A DNA stretch of 64,000 nt from Natronosporangium hydrolyticum (GCF_016925615.1 NZ_CP070499.1:4836001-4900000), one strand, 5' to 3'; counted from the first letter of the stretch, positions 1 through 8,470 are shown. The notes: generated by a model not told the origin, from the sequence alone. Made by a program: numbers and translations.

Positions 1-288
1 CAGGCGGCGAAGGCCGGCCGGGGCCCGGCCACGCTGCTGGTGGTCTCCCACCGACGGGCAGCGTTGACCCGCGCCGACCAGGTGGTGGTGCTCGACCGGG
101 GCAGGGTGGTGGGCACCGGCCCGCTTCCGGAGTTGCTGCGCACCTGCCCTGAGATGCGCCGGCTGTGGCGCGAGGAGGGGGTAGCCGAGGCGGAGCAGGG
201 CGACGGCGGCGCCGGGGCGGGGGAAGGCGTGGCCGGGGCGGCGGATCCGGCACCGGAGCGAGTGTCGCGACCAGCGCCCACATCCTGA
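1..288 (+). CDS. ABC transporter ATP-binding protein, C-terminal fragment
   Basis: The reading frame is open from base 1, so only the last 95 residues are present. The text VVSHRRAALTRADQVVVLDR is the H-loop (switch His) region and following beta strand of an ABC ATPase; it is followed by GRVVGTGPLPELL, the usual 'keeps a cargo name, then G-x-H/L-x-E-L' tail of exporter-type nucleotide-binding domains. The last 45 residues are a Gly/Ala/Glu-rich extension without recognisable domain. This arrangement fits the end of a fused membrane-plus-ATPase exporter half-transporter, but the part that would show membrane segments, Walker A and the signature motif lies outside the window, so substrate and topology cannot be stated. 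Confidence 0.8.
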   Translation, partial: QAAKAGRGPATLLVVSHRRAALTRADQVVVLDRGRVVGTGPLPELLRTCPEMRRLWREEGVAEAEQGDGGAGAGEGVAGAADPAPERVSRPAPTS

Positions 289-400
289 GCGTTGTGGCCT
301 ACCAGGCGGTAGGGTGTGCCGCTCGGATGTGACCGCTGGGGTGATACCCAGCGTCCGCCCGGTCCGGCCCGGCGATCCCGGTCCGATCCTCGGAATCCGG

Positions 401-429
401 TTGCCGCGTCGCCGCCAGGCGGCTAGCGT
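401..429 (+). promoter_or_regulatory. Candidate sigma-70-type promoter for the leader/RNA at 436-735
   Basis: TTGCCG (401-406) and TAGCGT (424-429) are separated by 17 bases, a good match to vegetative actinobacterial -35/-10 spacing. Transcription would begin near 436 and run right, where no protein gene follows on this strand. Assigned by eye only. Confidence 0.4.
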
Positions 430-435
430 GCTAGG

Positions 436-735
436 TACACGAGAGAGGAGGTGGTCCTAAGTTGTATAGCTATCGGACTCGTGAGGTGACTGTCCGCTAG
501 TCGCCGTTCTCTCGGACTTCGTATGCCGAGGCCGCGTGACACTCACGTGTGACGGTGACGCGGCGAAACCCAGGCAGTTACCCGACCCCCGGGGCGCCGG
601 CCTAGTCCAGCCGGTGCTGCGCTCCACAGTGTGCGCAGAACCCCGGGGGTCGAACCATGTCTAGAGGGTGCCGGAGTGCGCGACCGCTGCACAGGGCGGG
701 GAGCATCACGGCCCCGCACTCCGGCCACCCCCGTA
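436..735 (+). ncRNA. Candidate structured RNA or leader (unidentified)
   Basis: No convincing protein gene lies on either strand between 289 and 885. The segment after the promoter contains an AGGAGG (446-451), followed by two tiny overlapping open frames: TTG 462-500 (12 codons) and GTG 451-489 (12 codons). It ends with a strong stem: 666-680 pairs with 715-730 with a single bulge. A weak long-range complementarity exists between CGAGAGAGGAGGTGG near 440-454 and the C-rich stretch just beyond 735. Size and stand-alone promoter fit a small RNA of a few hundred bases; a 6S-like/Ms1-type RNA is one possibility, a leader peptide with an attenuator is another. I cannot match it to a family from memory. 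Confidence 0.3.
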
Positions 736-885
736 CCCACCCACCCCAATCTCGCGCCGGCACTGGCGCGCAGCCGACCGGTGGAGGTCAACCGGCCGAA
801 GGGGGCTGACGGGTGGGCGGTGCGGCGGGCCCGAGGCTGGCGAAACGTCGGGCCGCCGCGAGTGGAGAGCTTCCCGGCGGCCCGG

Positions 886-1437
886 TCAGTCGAACAGGCC
901 GCCGTTGGTGCTACGCCCACCCTCCCCGGTTCGCCGGGCGGGCCGCTGCCGCGGCTGTGCGCCGGTTCGACGGCTCGGCTGCGCTCGCCAACCAGACTGC
1001 GACCGCGCTGGCTTGTTGCCGTTGCCGCCCTCGGCCGCCGGAGCCGCCACCGGTTTCGGCGTGGGTCTCGGCGTCGGCTTCGACGCGGGCTTCGGCACCG
1101 GCCCGGGCTTCGCTCCGGCGCCCGCCGGCCCGGCACCGGCCGGCGCACCCGCCGACCCGACGCCGTCCGGCGCCCCCGTTACCCCAGCTCCAGCCGGAGC
1201 TGACACCAGCACCGGCGCTGGCGCCAGCGGTGGCGAACTCATAGCTGGCGGTGGCCGGCGTGACGCCTGGTCCGCCCGCTGGGCGAGCTGGCGTGGTGGG
1301 CACGGCCAGTCGCCGCCGCACCACCGGCACTGTTCGTTCTCGTCCGGCTCGTCGTGTCTACCCAACATCTGCTGTGCGTCCCGCCACAGCAACCGGTCGA
1401 CCACGTCGGCCGGCTCAGAAGCCTCGTCCCGGCTCAT
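886..1437 (-). CDS. Hypothetical protein with N-terminal C-x2-C...WPC motif and Ala/Pro-rich tail
   Basis: The 183-residue product starts with ATG at 1437, preceded by GAGGGGG at a suitable distance; an upstream in-frame start would add 25 residues without a ribosome site. The first about 55 residues are ordered-looking and acidic and contain CRWCGGDWPCPPR, a short Cys motif common in uncharacterised Micromonosporaceae proteins (a second example is the gene at 40858-41214). Residues about 65-183 are low-complexity Ala/Pro/Gly/Lys sequence, including a Pro-Lys stretch (KPGPVPKPASKPTPRPTPKP), so the C-terminal half is probably disordered. No function can be assigned. It is transcribed away from the candidate RNA and stands alone between that RNA and cbs. 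Confidence 0.6.
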   Translation of the reverse strand: MSRDEASEPADVVDRLLWRDAQQMLGRHDEPDENEQCRWCGGDWPCPPRQLAQRADQASRRPPPAMSSPPLAPAPVLVSAPAGAGVTGAPDGVGSAGAPAGAGPAGAGAKPGPVPKPASKPTPRPTPKPVAAPAAEGGNGNKPARSQSGWRAQPSRRTGAQPRQRPARRTGEGGRSTNGGLFD

Positions 1438-1589
1438 ATGCACCCCCTCAACAGCGGATCGCGATAACTCGCCGCTGCCATCTCTGCACTCAGTGGAACC
1501 CGCCGAGGCCACCCCCGCGCCGGACAGGGTGTCCGATTCACCCGTTCGCGCGGGCCCGGGTGGCCCCGGCGAGCTCCCCTGTGCCGGCG

Positions 1590-2951
1590 CTACCGGGGGT
1601 AGTTGAGCAGATCCTGCCGGGTCAGCACCCCGGCCGGTTTCCCGTCCACCAGCACCATCGCCGCGTCGGCCTTCGCCAACAGCGCCACCGCCTCGGAGAC
1701 CGGCTGGCCGCCGCCGATCAACGGCAACGGCGGCCCCATGTGCCCCTCGATCATGTCGTAGAGCTGCGCCTGCCCGGAGAAGAGCGCGTCCAGCAGGTCC
1801 CGCTCGGCGATCGAACCGGCAACCTCACCGGTGACCACCGGCGGCTCGGCCTTCAACACCGGCAGCTGCGAAACGCCGTACTCGCGCATCACGTCGATCG
1901 CTTCCCGGATGGTTTCGGTGGGGTGGGTGTGCACCAGCGGCGGGATCACCTCACCCTTACCGGCGAGCACACCCGCGACGGTCTCCCCGATGCTGTCCAG
2001 GAACCCGTAGCTGGCCATCCAGTCGTCGTTGAAGATCTTCGACAGGTAGCCGCGGCCGCCGTCCGGGAGCAGCACCACGACGACGTCGTCCGGGCCGGCC
2101 CGGCGCGCCACCTCCAGCGCGGCCACCACCGCCATCCCGCAGGAGCCGCCCACCAGCAACGCCTCCTCCCGGGCGAGCCGGCGGGTCATGTCGAACGAGG
2201 CGTGGTCGGTCACCTCCACGATCTCGTCGCAGATCTCCCGGTCATACGTAGTCGGCCAGAAGTCCTCACCGACCCCCTCGACCAGGTACGGCCGGCCGGT
2301 GCCACCGGAGTAGACCGAGCCCTCCGGGTCGGCACCGATGATCCGTACCCGCCCGCCGGAGACCTCTTTGAGGTAGCGCCCCACGCCGCTGATGGTGCCG
2401 CCGGTGCCGACCCCGGCGACGAAGTGGGTGATCTCGCCGCCGGTCTGCTCCCACAGCTCCGGCCCGGTCGTTTCGTAGTGCGAGCGAGGGTTGTTGGGAT
2501 TGGCGTACTGGTCGGGCTTCCACGCCCCCGGCAGCTCCCGCGCCAGCCGATCCGAGACGCTGTAGTACGAGCGGGGGTCGTCCGGCGCCACCGCCGTCGG
2601 GCAGACCTCCACCTCCGCCCCGTACGCCCGCAGGACGTGCTGCTTGTCTTCGCTGACCTTGTCGGGACAGACGAAGACGCAGCGGTACCCCCGCATCTGC
2701 GCCACCATGGCCAGGCCGACCCCGGTGTTGCCGCTGGTCGGTTCGACGATGACACCACCGGGGCGGAGCTTGCCCTCCTGCTCGGCGGCCTCAACCATCC
2801 GCAGCGCGATCCGGTCCTTCACCGACCCGCCGGGATTCATGTACTCGATCTTCGCGAGCACCCTGGCGGGGATCCCCGCCGTAACTGTGTTCAGCCGCAC
2901 CAGCGGCGTGTCGCCGATCAGTTCGACCACGTTGTCGTAGTAGCGCACCAC
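1590..2951 (-). CDS. cbs: Cystathionine beta-synthase (PLP fold plus CBS pair)
   Basis: This 453-residue enzyme condenses serine with homocysteine to cystathionine, the first step of transsulfuration in the cytoplasm. The PLP-lysine is K45 in GGSVKDR, the phosphate/substrate loop PTSGNTG is at 71-77, and GTGGT near 180 binds the cofactor phosphate. The C-terminal about 120 residues form two CBS modules (THPTETIREAIDVMREYGVSQLPV... and ...QPVSEAVALLAKADAAMVLVDG), as in bacterial and eukaryotic CBS rather than plain O-acetylserine sulfhydrylase. The start could be the first or second of two consecutive GTG codons; the conserved family start (RYYDN) favours the second, at 2948. Synteny with SGNH hydrolases and a thiolase resembles the cbs neighbourhood of mycobacteria. 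Confidence 0.93.
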   Translation of the reverse strand: MVRYYDNVVELIGDTPLVRLNTVTAGIPARVLAKIEYMNPGGSVKDRIALRMVEAAEQEGKLRPGGVIVEPTSGNTGVGLAMVAQMRGYRCVFVCPDKVSEDKQHVLRAYGAEVEVCPTAVAPDDPRSYYSVSDRLARELPGAWKPDQYANPNNPRSHYETTGPELWEQTGGEITHFVAGVGTGGTISGVGRYLKEVSGGRVRIIGADPEGSVYSGGTGRPYLVEGVGEDFWPTTYDREICDEIVEVTDHASFDMTRRLAREEALLVGGSCGMAVVAALEVARRAGPDDVVVVLLPDGGRGYLSKIFNDDWMASYGFLDSIGETVAGVLAGKGEVIPPLVHTHPTETIREAIDVMREYGVSQLPVLKAEPPVVTGEVAGSIAERDLLDALFSGQAQLYDMIEGHMGPPLPLIGGGQPVSEAVALLAKADAAMVLVDGKPAGVLTRQDLLNYPR

Positions 2952-3056
2952 CGAAGCGTAGCCTCAAACCGAATCACAGTCGCCCGTCCCGCCTCAGGGT
3001 TAACCACGCCCGCAGGTCAGATGCGTAAGGACGGCGCCACCGGATAATCTTCGCGC

Positions 3057-4058
3057 GTGGGCGGCGTGAACGGGAACTGGATGCGCGGGGTTGGCTACGG
3101 GGCGGCCGCCGTGCTCGGCACCGCATTGGCCACCGTCGGGCTCCTGCTGGGCCAGGCCCAACAGGCCCGGCGCAACATCCCGCGGGCGCAGGCGCCGCCG
3201 CCGCGCGGCAGTGGCCGGTACGGCGGCCGCAGCGGCGAGCCGCTGACCGTGGTGATGCTCGGCGACTCGGTCGCGGCCGGGTACGGCGTTGCAAAACCGC
3301 GGCAGACCCCCGGCGCGCTGCTCGCCAAGGGTATCTCCCGGCGGTTGGGGCGACCGGTCCGGCTGCACCGGCTGGCGGTGGTCGGGGCGATCTCCGCCCG
3401 GTTGGCTCCCCAGGTCGAGGAGGCGCTGGAGCTGCGCCCCGACCTCGCGGTGATCGTGATCGGCGGCAACGACGTCACCCACGGCACTCCCCCGGCGGTC
3501 GCCGTCGCCCACCTGGTGGCGGCGGTCCGCGCGCTCCGCAACGCCGGCGCCGAGGTGGTGGTGGGCACCTGCCCCGACCTCGGCACCATCGTGCCGATCC
3601 GACCACCGCTGCGGTGGGTGGCCCGCCGGTGGAGCCGTCAGCTCGCCGCCGCCCAGACCGTCGCGGTGGTGGAGGCCGGCGGCTGGACCGTCTCGCTGGC
3701 CGACCTGATCGGGCCCCGGTTCGCCGCCGAGCCGCAGCGGATGTTCGGGGTCGACCGGTTCCACCCCTCGATCGAGGGGTACGCGGCCGCCGCCGCCGCG
3801 CTGCTACCCACCGCGCTGGCCGCGCTCGGGCGGGAAGACCCGACCAGCGAGCGGGGTATCCAGTCGCTGCCGCGGGCCGCGGCCGAGGCGTCTCGACACG
3901 GCGGGACCGAGGTCTCCGCCGCCTCGGTCGGTGGGCGCGAGCGCGGGCCCGCCGGCCGGTGGGCGTCGCTGCGACGCCGGGTCCGCGCCGCGGTCGGCCC
4001 GTCCGTCGGCTCCGCTGCTGTCAGCACCATTCCCGAGCCCAACCTGTTGGAGTCGTAA
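3057..4058 (+). CDS. SGNH/GDSL-family hydrolase, membrane-anchored
   Basis: 333 residues. An N-terminal hydrophobic segment (about residues 10-32) is a signal anchor or uncleaved signal peptide, putting the catalytic domain outside the membrane. The SGNH blocks are intact: GDS with nucleophile S71, block III GGND at 136-139 and the DRFH pair (D233, H236). The last about 80 residues are a basic Ala/Arg/Gly-rich tail. The family hydrolyses esters or acetyl groups on lipids or polysaccharides; the natural substrate is unknown. The GTG start at 3057 gives the complete signal segment. Its stop overlaps the start of the next gene by one base (TAATG), so the two paralogues are translationally coupled. 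Confidence 0.85.
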   Translation: MGGVNGNWMRGVGYGAAAVLGTALATVGLLLGQAQQARRNIPRAQAPPPRGSGRYGGRSGEPLTVVMLGDSVAAGYGVAKPRQTPGALLAKGISRRLGRPVRLHRLAVVGAISARLAPQVEEALELRPDLAVIVIGGNDVTHGTPPAVAVAHLVAAVRALRNAGAEVVVGTCPDLGTIVPIRPPLRWVARRWSRQLAAAQTVAVVEAGGWTVSLADLIGPRFAAEPQRMFGVDRFHPSIEGYAAAAAALLPTALAALGREDPTSERGIQSLPRAAAEASRHGGTEVSAASVGGRERGPAGRWASLRRRVRAAVGPSVGSAAVSTIPEPNLLES

Positions 4059-4858
4059 TGGCCACCCTTCCGCGTCGTGTCGGCCGCGCCGCCGCCACCA
4101 CCCTCGCCGCCGCCGGCTTCGGCGGAGCGCTGCTGCTACTCGCTGAGGTGATCGCCGCCCGCTCCCGCCGGTACGCGACGCCGTCGCTGAGCCTGGCGAT
4201 GCGGACCACTGTCGGCCCGGCGGAGGCGCCACCGTTGCGGCTGACCCTGCTCGGGGACGCGGGGGCGCTGGGGGTGGGGGTGGACACGGTCGACGCCACC
4301 CTCGGCGGCCAGCTGGCTGACCTGCTGACCACCGGCAGCGGGCCGGCGGGCGCACCACCTCGGCGGCGGGTCGAGCTGGCCAGCGTGGCCGTCGCCGGCT
4401 CCCGGTCCCGGGATCTGGCCACCCAGGTCTCCCGAGCGCTGGTGGGCAACATCCCGGACGTCGCGGTGATCCTGATCGGCGCGGGGGACGTCACCGGCCT
4501 GCACCGCTCCGGCGAGGCGGCGGCACACCTGGGCGCGGCGGTGCGCCGGCTGCGCGACACCGGCGTGGAAGTGGTCGTCGGCACCTGCCCGGACCTGGGC
4601 GCGGTCCGTGCCTTCGCGCCGCCCCTGCGGCAGCTTCTCGGTTGGCAGGGACGGCGGCTGGCGCGGGCACAGGCGGCGGCGGTCCACGCCGCCGGCGGCG
4701 ACGTGGTCGACCTGGCGGCGGAGACCGGCACGGTGTTCCGGACCGACCACGCCTCGCTCTGCTTCGACCGGTTCCACCCGTCGGCCGACGGCTACCGGGT
4801 CTGGGCTCACGCGCTCTACCCGGCGGTCGCCGCCGCCGTGGTGCCGCTGCAACGCTGA
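4058..4858 (+). CDS. Degenerate SGNH-hydrolase paralogue, probably catalytically inactive
   Basis: 266 residues, starting at the ATG overlapping the previous stop. Same layout as its neighbour: N-terminal hydrophobic segment (about 12-35) and SGNH domain sharing the landmarks VEVVVGTCPDLG and CFDRFHPSADGY. The nucleophile position reads GDA (A68) instead of GDS, and block III reads GAGD (140s) instead of GGND, so both the catalytic Ser and the oxyanion Asn are lost while the Asp/His pair remains. It therefore looks like a pseudoenzyme, perhaps a partner or carbohydrate/lipid-binding subunit of the active paralogue. Inference; an unusual nucleophile elsewhere is not excluded. Confidence 0.8.
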   Translation: MATLPRRVGRAAATTLAAAGFGGALLLLAEVIAARSRRYATPSLSLAMRTTVGPAEAPPLRLTLLGDAGALGVGVDTVDATLGGQLADLLTTGSGPAGAPPRRRVELASVAVAGSRSRDLATQVSRALVGNIPDVAVILIGAGDVTGLHRSGEAAAHLGAAVRRLRDTGVEVVVGTCPDLGAVRAFAPPLRQLLGWQGRRLARAQAAAVHAAGGDVVDLAAETGTVFRTDHASLCFDRFHPSADGYRVWAHALYPAVAAAVVPLQR

Positions 4859-4923
4859 CGCCGCTCGGCTGATCCGCCCACTTGATCAATCCGCGTCTCC
4901 GCAGGTCAAGTGGTTACTCCACC

Positions 4924-5105
4924 GCGTTTGCTCTGCACACGTATACGCCTACGCTGGCCGGGGCCACTGCGGCACCGGGTGCATTTCGGACATGGTTGGG
5001 CAGGGAGGGATCTTGCGTACGGAAAAGTCCGATATTACCGTACGCAAGATCCCTCCCTGCCCAACCATGTCGGGGTTTAGTCGTATGCGTAAGCAAAGCA
5101 AACGC
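4924..5105. repeat. Large nested inverted repeat in the 4859-5385 intergenic region
   Basis: The core is a perfect 33-base inverted repeat (4990-5022 and 5038-5070) with a 15-base loop. It is flanked by an imperfect outer pair, 4924-4947 and 5082-5105, in which GCGTTTGCT and ATACG are shared by both arms. The whole thing could fold into one long cruciform or hairpin. It lies between two same-direction genes and is too long for a simple terminator; a miniature inverted-repeat element or family-specific intergenic repeat is more likely. The remaining bases of 4859-5385 show no gene. Confidence 0.75.
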
Positions 5106-5385
5106 TCCCGCAGCACCACCTGAGCTGCGGCGATGCTTGATGATCAAAAGTGACCCGATTTAACCAGCAGGGTCCTATATGCCGGCACTAGCAGCGCTTG
5201 TGGATTGAGTGGCGCCACACCGCTCCCGTCTGCTCCGTCTGCGCTCGCAGCTCTCGTAGGCTGCGCAACCGCCCCCTACCCGCCACTGCTCGAAGTTGAT
5301 CAAGCGCCAGCCCACAAGGTACGGGCGACGGGCGGCCGCGCTGCCACAACGGCTGAGGCTACTGGCGAGTAGGAAGCGGTAGCCT

Positions 5386-6645
5386 GTGGAGATGGAGCAC
5401 TCGGAAGCTGTCATCGTCGCCACCGCCCGGTCTCCGATCGGCCGGGCGCACAAGGGCTCACTCAGCCAGGTCAGGCCGGACGACCTCACCGCCACCATCG
5501 TGCAGGCCGCGCTGGACAAGGTCCCCGAGCTGGACCCGGAGACCATCGACGACCTCTACCTCGGCTGCGGACTGCCCGGCGGTGAGCAGGGGTTCAACAT
5601 GGCCCGGGTGGTCTCGGTGCTGCTGGGACTGGATTCGGTCCCCGGCGCCACGATCACCCGGTACTGTTCGTCGTCGCTGCAGACCACCCGGATGGCGATG
5701 CACGCGATCCGGGCCGGCGAGGGCGAGGTCTTCGTCTCGGCTGGGGTGGAGTGCGTCTCCCGCTACGCCCGCGGCAACTCCGACATGCTGCCGCCGGAGG
5801 CGGCCGAGTTGGTCGGCGGCGGCTGGCACAACCCGCGCTTCGAGGCGGCCCGATCCCGGACCCAGTCCCGCGCCGAGGGCGGCGGTGAGAGCTGGCGGGA
5901 TCCGCGGGAAGCCGGGCAGCTGCCCGACATCTACATCGCCATGGGCCAGACTGCCGAGAACCTCGCCGAGGTCCACGGCGTGAGCCGGGACGAGATGGAC
6001 GACTTCGGGGTCCGGTCGCAGAACCTCGCGGAGAAGGGAATCGCGGACGGCTTCTGGGAGCGGGAGATCACACCGGTGACCACACCGGACGGTACGGTGG
6101 TGGCGCGGGACGACGGCCCCCGGCCCGGGGTGACCAAGGAGGCGGTGGCCGGCCTGAAGCCGGTGTTCCGGCCCGATGGCCGGGTCACCGCCGGCAACTG
6201 CTGCGCGCTGAACGACGGGGCGGCGGCGGTGATCGTGATGAGCGCCGGCAAAGCCCGGGAGTTGGGGATCACCCCGCTTGCCCGGATCGTCGCCACTGGA
6301 GTGTCGGCGCTCTCGCCGGAGATCATGGGGCTCGGTCCGGTGGCGGCGTCGCAGCAGGCGCTCGCCCGGGCCGGCATGAGCATCTCCGACGTCGACCTGG
6401 TCGAGATCAACGAAGCGTTCGCGGCCCAGGTGATCCCGTCGTACCAGCAGTTGGGGGTGCCGCTGGAGAAGCTGAACGTGGCGGGCGGCTCGATCGCGGT
6501 GGGGCATCCCTTCGGCATGACCGGCGCCCGGATCACCACCACCCTGCTGAACGCGCTGGACTGGCACGACCAGCAGATCGGCCTGGAGACCATGTGCGTC
6601 GGCGGCGGCCAGGGCATGGCGATGGTCCTCGAGCGGCTGAGCTGA
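5386..6645 (+). CDS. Thiolase family acetyl-CoA C-acetyltransferase
   Basis: 419-residue thiolase of lipid or ketone-body metabolism, carrying out CoA-dependent Claisen condensation or thiolytic cleavage of 3-ketoacyl-CoA in the cytoplasm. Nucleophilic Cys C94 sits in RYCSSSLQT, the NEAFA box is near residue 344, the GGSIAVGHPFGMTGAR box near 365 and the second catalytic Cys in CVGGGQGMAM near 406. Start is GTG 5386; an ATG two codons later (5392) is an equally good start. It resembles mycobacterial FadA3-type enzymes by context (close to cbs and GDSL hydrolase). Substrate chain length is not readable from sequence. Confidence 0.92.
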   Translation: MEMEHSEAVIVATARSPIGRAHKGSLSQVRPDDLTATIVQAALDKVPELDPETIDDLYLGCGLPGGEQGFNMARVVSVLLGLDSVPGATITRYCSSSLQTTRMAMHAIRAGEGEVFVSAGVECVSRYARGNSDMLPPEAAELVGGGWHNPRFEAARSRTQSRAEGGGESWRDPREAGQLPDIYIAMGQTAENLAEVHGVSRDEMDDFGVRSQNLAEKGIADGFWEREITPVTTPDGTVVARDDGPRPGVTKEAVAGLKPVFRPDGRVTAGNCCALNDGAAAVIVMSAGKARELGITPLARIVATGVSALSPEIMGLGPVAASQQALARAGMSISDVDLVEINEAFAAQVIPSYQQLGVPLEKLNVAGGSIAVGHPFGMTGARITTTLLNALDWHDQQIGLETMCVGGGQGMAMVLERLS

Positions 6646-6662
6646 CCAGGGTCCGATACGAA

Positions 6663-6694
6663 ACGACCCCGGGGCCGCCAGGCCTCGGGGTCGT
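6663..6694. terminator. Bidirectional hairpin terminator
   Basis: ACGACCCCGGGGCC pairs with GGCCTCGGGGTCGT around a short loop. It sits between the convergent thiolase and Bax-inhibitor genes. No clear T-run, as is usual in high-GC actinobacteria. Confidence 0.7.
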
Positions 6695-6713
6695 CGCGTC
6701 GTAACGGCGTCGG

Positions 6714-7532
6714 TCAGTCGCCCTGGAAGTAGCTGAGCAGGCGCAGCACCTCGATGTAGAGCCAGATCAGGCTGACCACGATGCCGAAGGCGCAGGCCCA
6801 GGCGTACTTCTGCGGGAGGCCGAGCCGGACCCCCTCTTCCACCTCGTGGAAGCTGAGGATGAAGCTCAGCGCCGCCAGCACGATGAAGACCAGGCTCACG
6901 ATGATCGCGATCGGGCCGCCGTCGCGAAGGATGGTCGGCTCACCGGTGAACAGCGTGATGCCCAGGTTGACCAGGATCACCGCGGCGGCCCCGACCAGCG
7001 CGGCGGTCATGAACTTGATGAACTTCGGGGTGGCCCGGATGGTGCCGCTCTTGTAGAGGATGCCCATCAGCAGGAAGACGCCGACCGTGGCGGCGACCGC
7101 CTGCAGCACGATGCCTTCGTACATCGCGTTGAAGTACTGGCTGATGGCGCCGAGGAAGACCCCCATCACCGCCGCGTACACGCTGATCAGGATCGGGTTG
7201 GTGACCCGGGCGAAGGCGATGATCAAGCCGAGCACCAGCCCGACGATCATCGCCGGGAAGGCGAAGACCAGGCCGTCGGCCGGCTCGGTGCCCAGCCAGA
7301 TCACGCCAGCGGCGACCGCGACCAGTGCGATCAGCCCGACCGTCCGGGTGACCACGTCGTCGATGGTCATCGGCCGGGTGTCGGGCGGCGCGGTGGCGGT
7401 CCCGTCCGGGCCGGTCGGGTAGGCGCCGGCCGACTGGCCGAAGACCTGCGGCTGGTGCCCGCCCGGCGCGGCGGTCCGCTCCCGCTCCGCGTCCTTGGCG
7501 AGCCGGGTCAACACCGGGTTACTCGTCCTCAC
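6714..7532 (-). CDS. Bax inhibitor-1/YccA family membrane protein
   Basis: 272 residues from the GTG at 7532 (VRTSNPVLTRLAKDAE...). A polar N-terminal region of about 75 residues is followed by seven closely spaced hydrophobic segments and the ending CAFGIVVSLIWLYIEVLRLLSYFQGD, where the terminal Asp-containing helix is typical of the family. Bacterial members are inner-membrane proteins, some acting as pH-sensitive calcium leak channels; in actinobacteria the role is untested. Longer starts upstream would add about 30 unlikely residues. Single gene, convergent with the thiolase. Confidence 0.88.
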   Translation of the reverse strand: MRTSNPVLTRLAKDAERERTAAPGGHQPQVFGQSAGAYPTGPDGTATAPPDTRPMTIDDVVTRTVGLIALVAVAAGVIWLGTEPADGLVFAFPAMIVGLVLGLIIAFARVTNPILISVYAAVMGVFLGAISQYFNAMYEGIVLQAVAATVGVFLLMGILYKSGTIRATPKFIKFMTAALVGAAAVILVNLGITLFTGEPTILRDGGPIAIIVSLVFIVLAALSFILSFHEVEEGVRLGLPQKYAWACAFGIVVSLIWLYIEVLRLLSYFQGD

Positions 7533-7649
7533 GTCACACGCTCCGTCGATATCGTTCTGGCCACGCCAGGGATCTTGCCAGGTGGGGTTATGACCACAGG
7601 GTATCCGGCCCCGCCACCCCGGCAAAACGAACCTGCAGAAACCGCTCGG

Positions 7650-8414
7650 CTACGGCACGGTGAGTAGTTCAGGGCCGGATTCGGTCACCGCGACGGTGTG
7701 CTCGGCGTGGGCGGCGCGGGTGCCGTCGGCGGTGCGCACCGTCCAGCCGTCCGGGTCGTGCCGGTATCGGCGACCACCTCTGGTCAGCATCGGTTCCAGC
7801 GCCAACACCAGCCCGGCCGACAGCCGCATCCCGCGCCCGGGCGGCCCGTCGTTCGCCACGTACGGCGCCTCGTGCATGGTCCGCCCGATGCCGTGTCCAC
7901 CGTGGTCGGCCAACCCCCGGTAACCGCTCTGCTGGGCGGAGCGGCCGATCGCGTGGGAGATGTCGCTGAGCCGGGCGCCGGCCGTCGCCGCCGCCACGCC
8001 CGCGGCGAGCGCCCGTTCGGTGGCCTCGATCAGCGCCTGGTCCGCCGGGTCCGGAGTGCCGACGATGAAGCTGATCGCGGCGTCGCCGCACCAGCCGTCG
8101 AGCCGGGCCCCGCAGTCGATGCTGACCAGGTCGCCGTCGGCGAGCCGCTGGTCGCCGGGGATGCCGTGGACCACGGCGTCGTTGACGCTGGCGCAGATCA
8201 CCCCGGGGAACGGGGTGGGCGCCCACTCCGGGTGGTAGCCGCGGAACAGTGGTTCGGCGCCGGCGTCGGCGACCACCTTGGCGGCGATCTCGTCCAGCTC
8301 CCGCAGCCGTACCCCGATCGCCGCCTGTTCCCGCACCGCCGCCAACGCCTGGCCCACCACCTGGCCGGCCCTGCGCAGCCCGTCGATCTCCGCCGGGGTC
8401 TTCAACTCCACCAT
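7650..8414 (-). CDS. map: Type I methionine aminopeptidase
   Basis: 254-residue cytoplasmic metalloprotease removing the initiator Met from nascent proteins. The pita-bread metal ligands are visible: the D of VSIDCGARLDGWCGD (two Asp, about residues 97 and 108), H in GHGIGRTMHEAP (about 172), E in LALEPML (about 204) and the final E in HAEHTVAV (about 235). ATG start at 8414. This copy is not next to adenylate kinase/secY as the housekeeping map often is, so it may be a second isozyme. It is divergent from the small HTH gene with about 56 bases between the starts. Confidence 0.92.
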   Translation of the reverse strand: MVELKTPAEIDGLRRAGQVVGQALAAVREQAAIGVRLRELDEIAAKVVADAGAEPLFRGYHPEWAPTPFPGVICASVNDAVVHGIPGDQRLADGDLVSIDCGARLDGWCGDAAISFIVGTPDPADQALIEATERALAAGVAAATAGARLSDISHAIGRSAQQSGYRGLADHGGHGIGRTMHEAPYVANDGPPGRGMRLSAGLVLALEPMLTRGGRRYRHDPDGWTVRTADGTRAAHAEHTVAVTESGPELLTVP

Positions 8415-8447
8415 GCCGCCGCTCCCACACGTCGTCCTCGGATAACT

Positions 8448-8457
8448 ATACCGGTAT
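8448..8457. promoter_or_regulatory. Palindrome ATACCGGTAT in the divergent map/HTH promoter region
   Basis: A perfect 10-base palindrome in an AT-rich stretch (TATACCGGTATTACTATCA) 14 bases before the HTH start. It could be the operator of the HTH protein or contain a -10 element (TATACC). Candidate only. Confidence 0.35.
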
Positions 8458-8470
8458 TACTATCACAGGA

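Noticed and set aside
543-1606. Long frames on both strands across 543-1606 other than the gene at 886-1437
   Set aside because: They are Arg/Pro-rich shadows of GC-rich DNA, lack ribosome sites and overlap the better supported minus-strand gene.
1251-3047. 598-codon plus-strand frame antisense to cbs
   Set aside because: Composition (Arg, His, Val, Gly) and antisense position are those of a third-position shadow of cbs.
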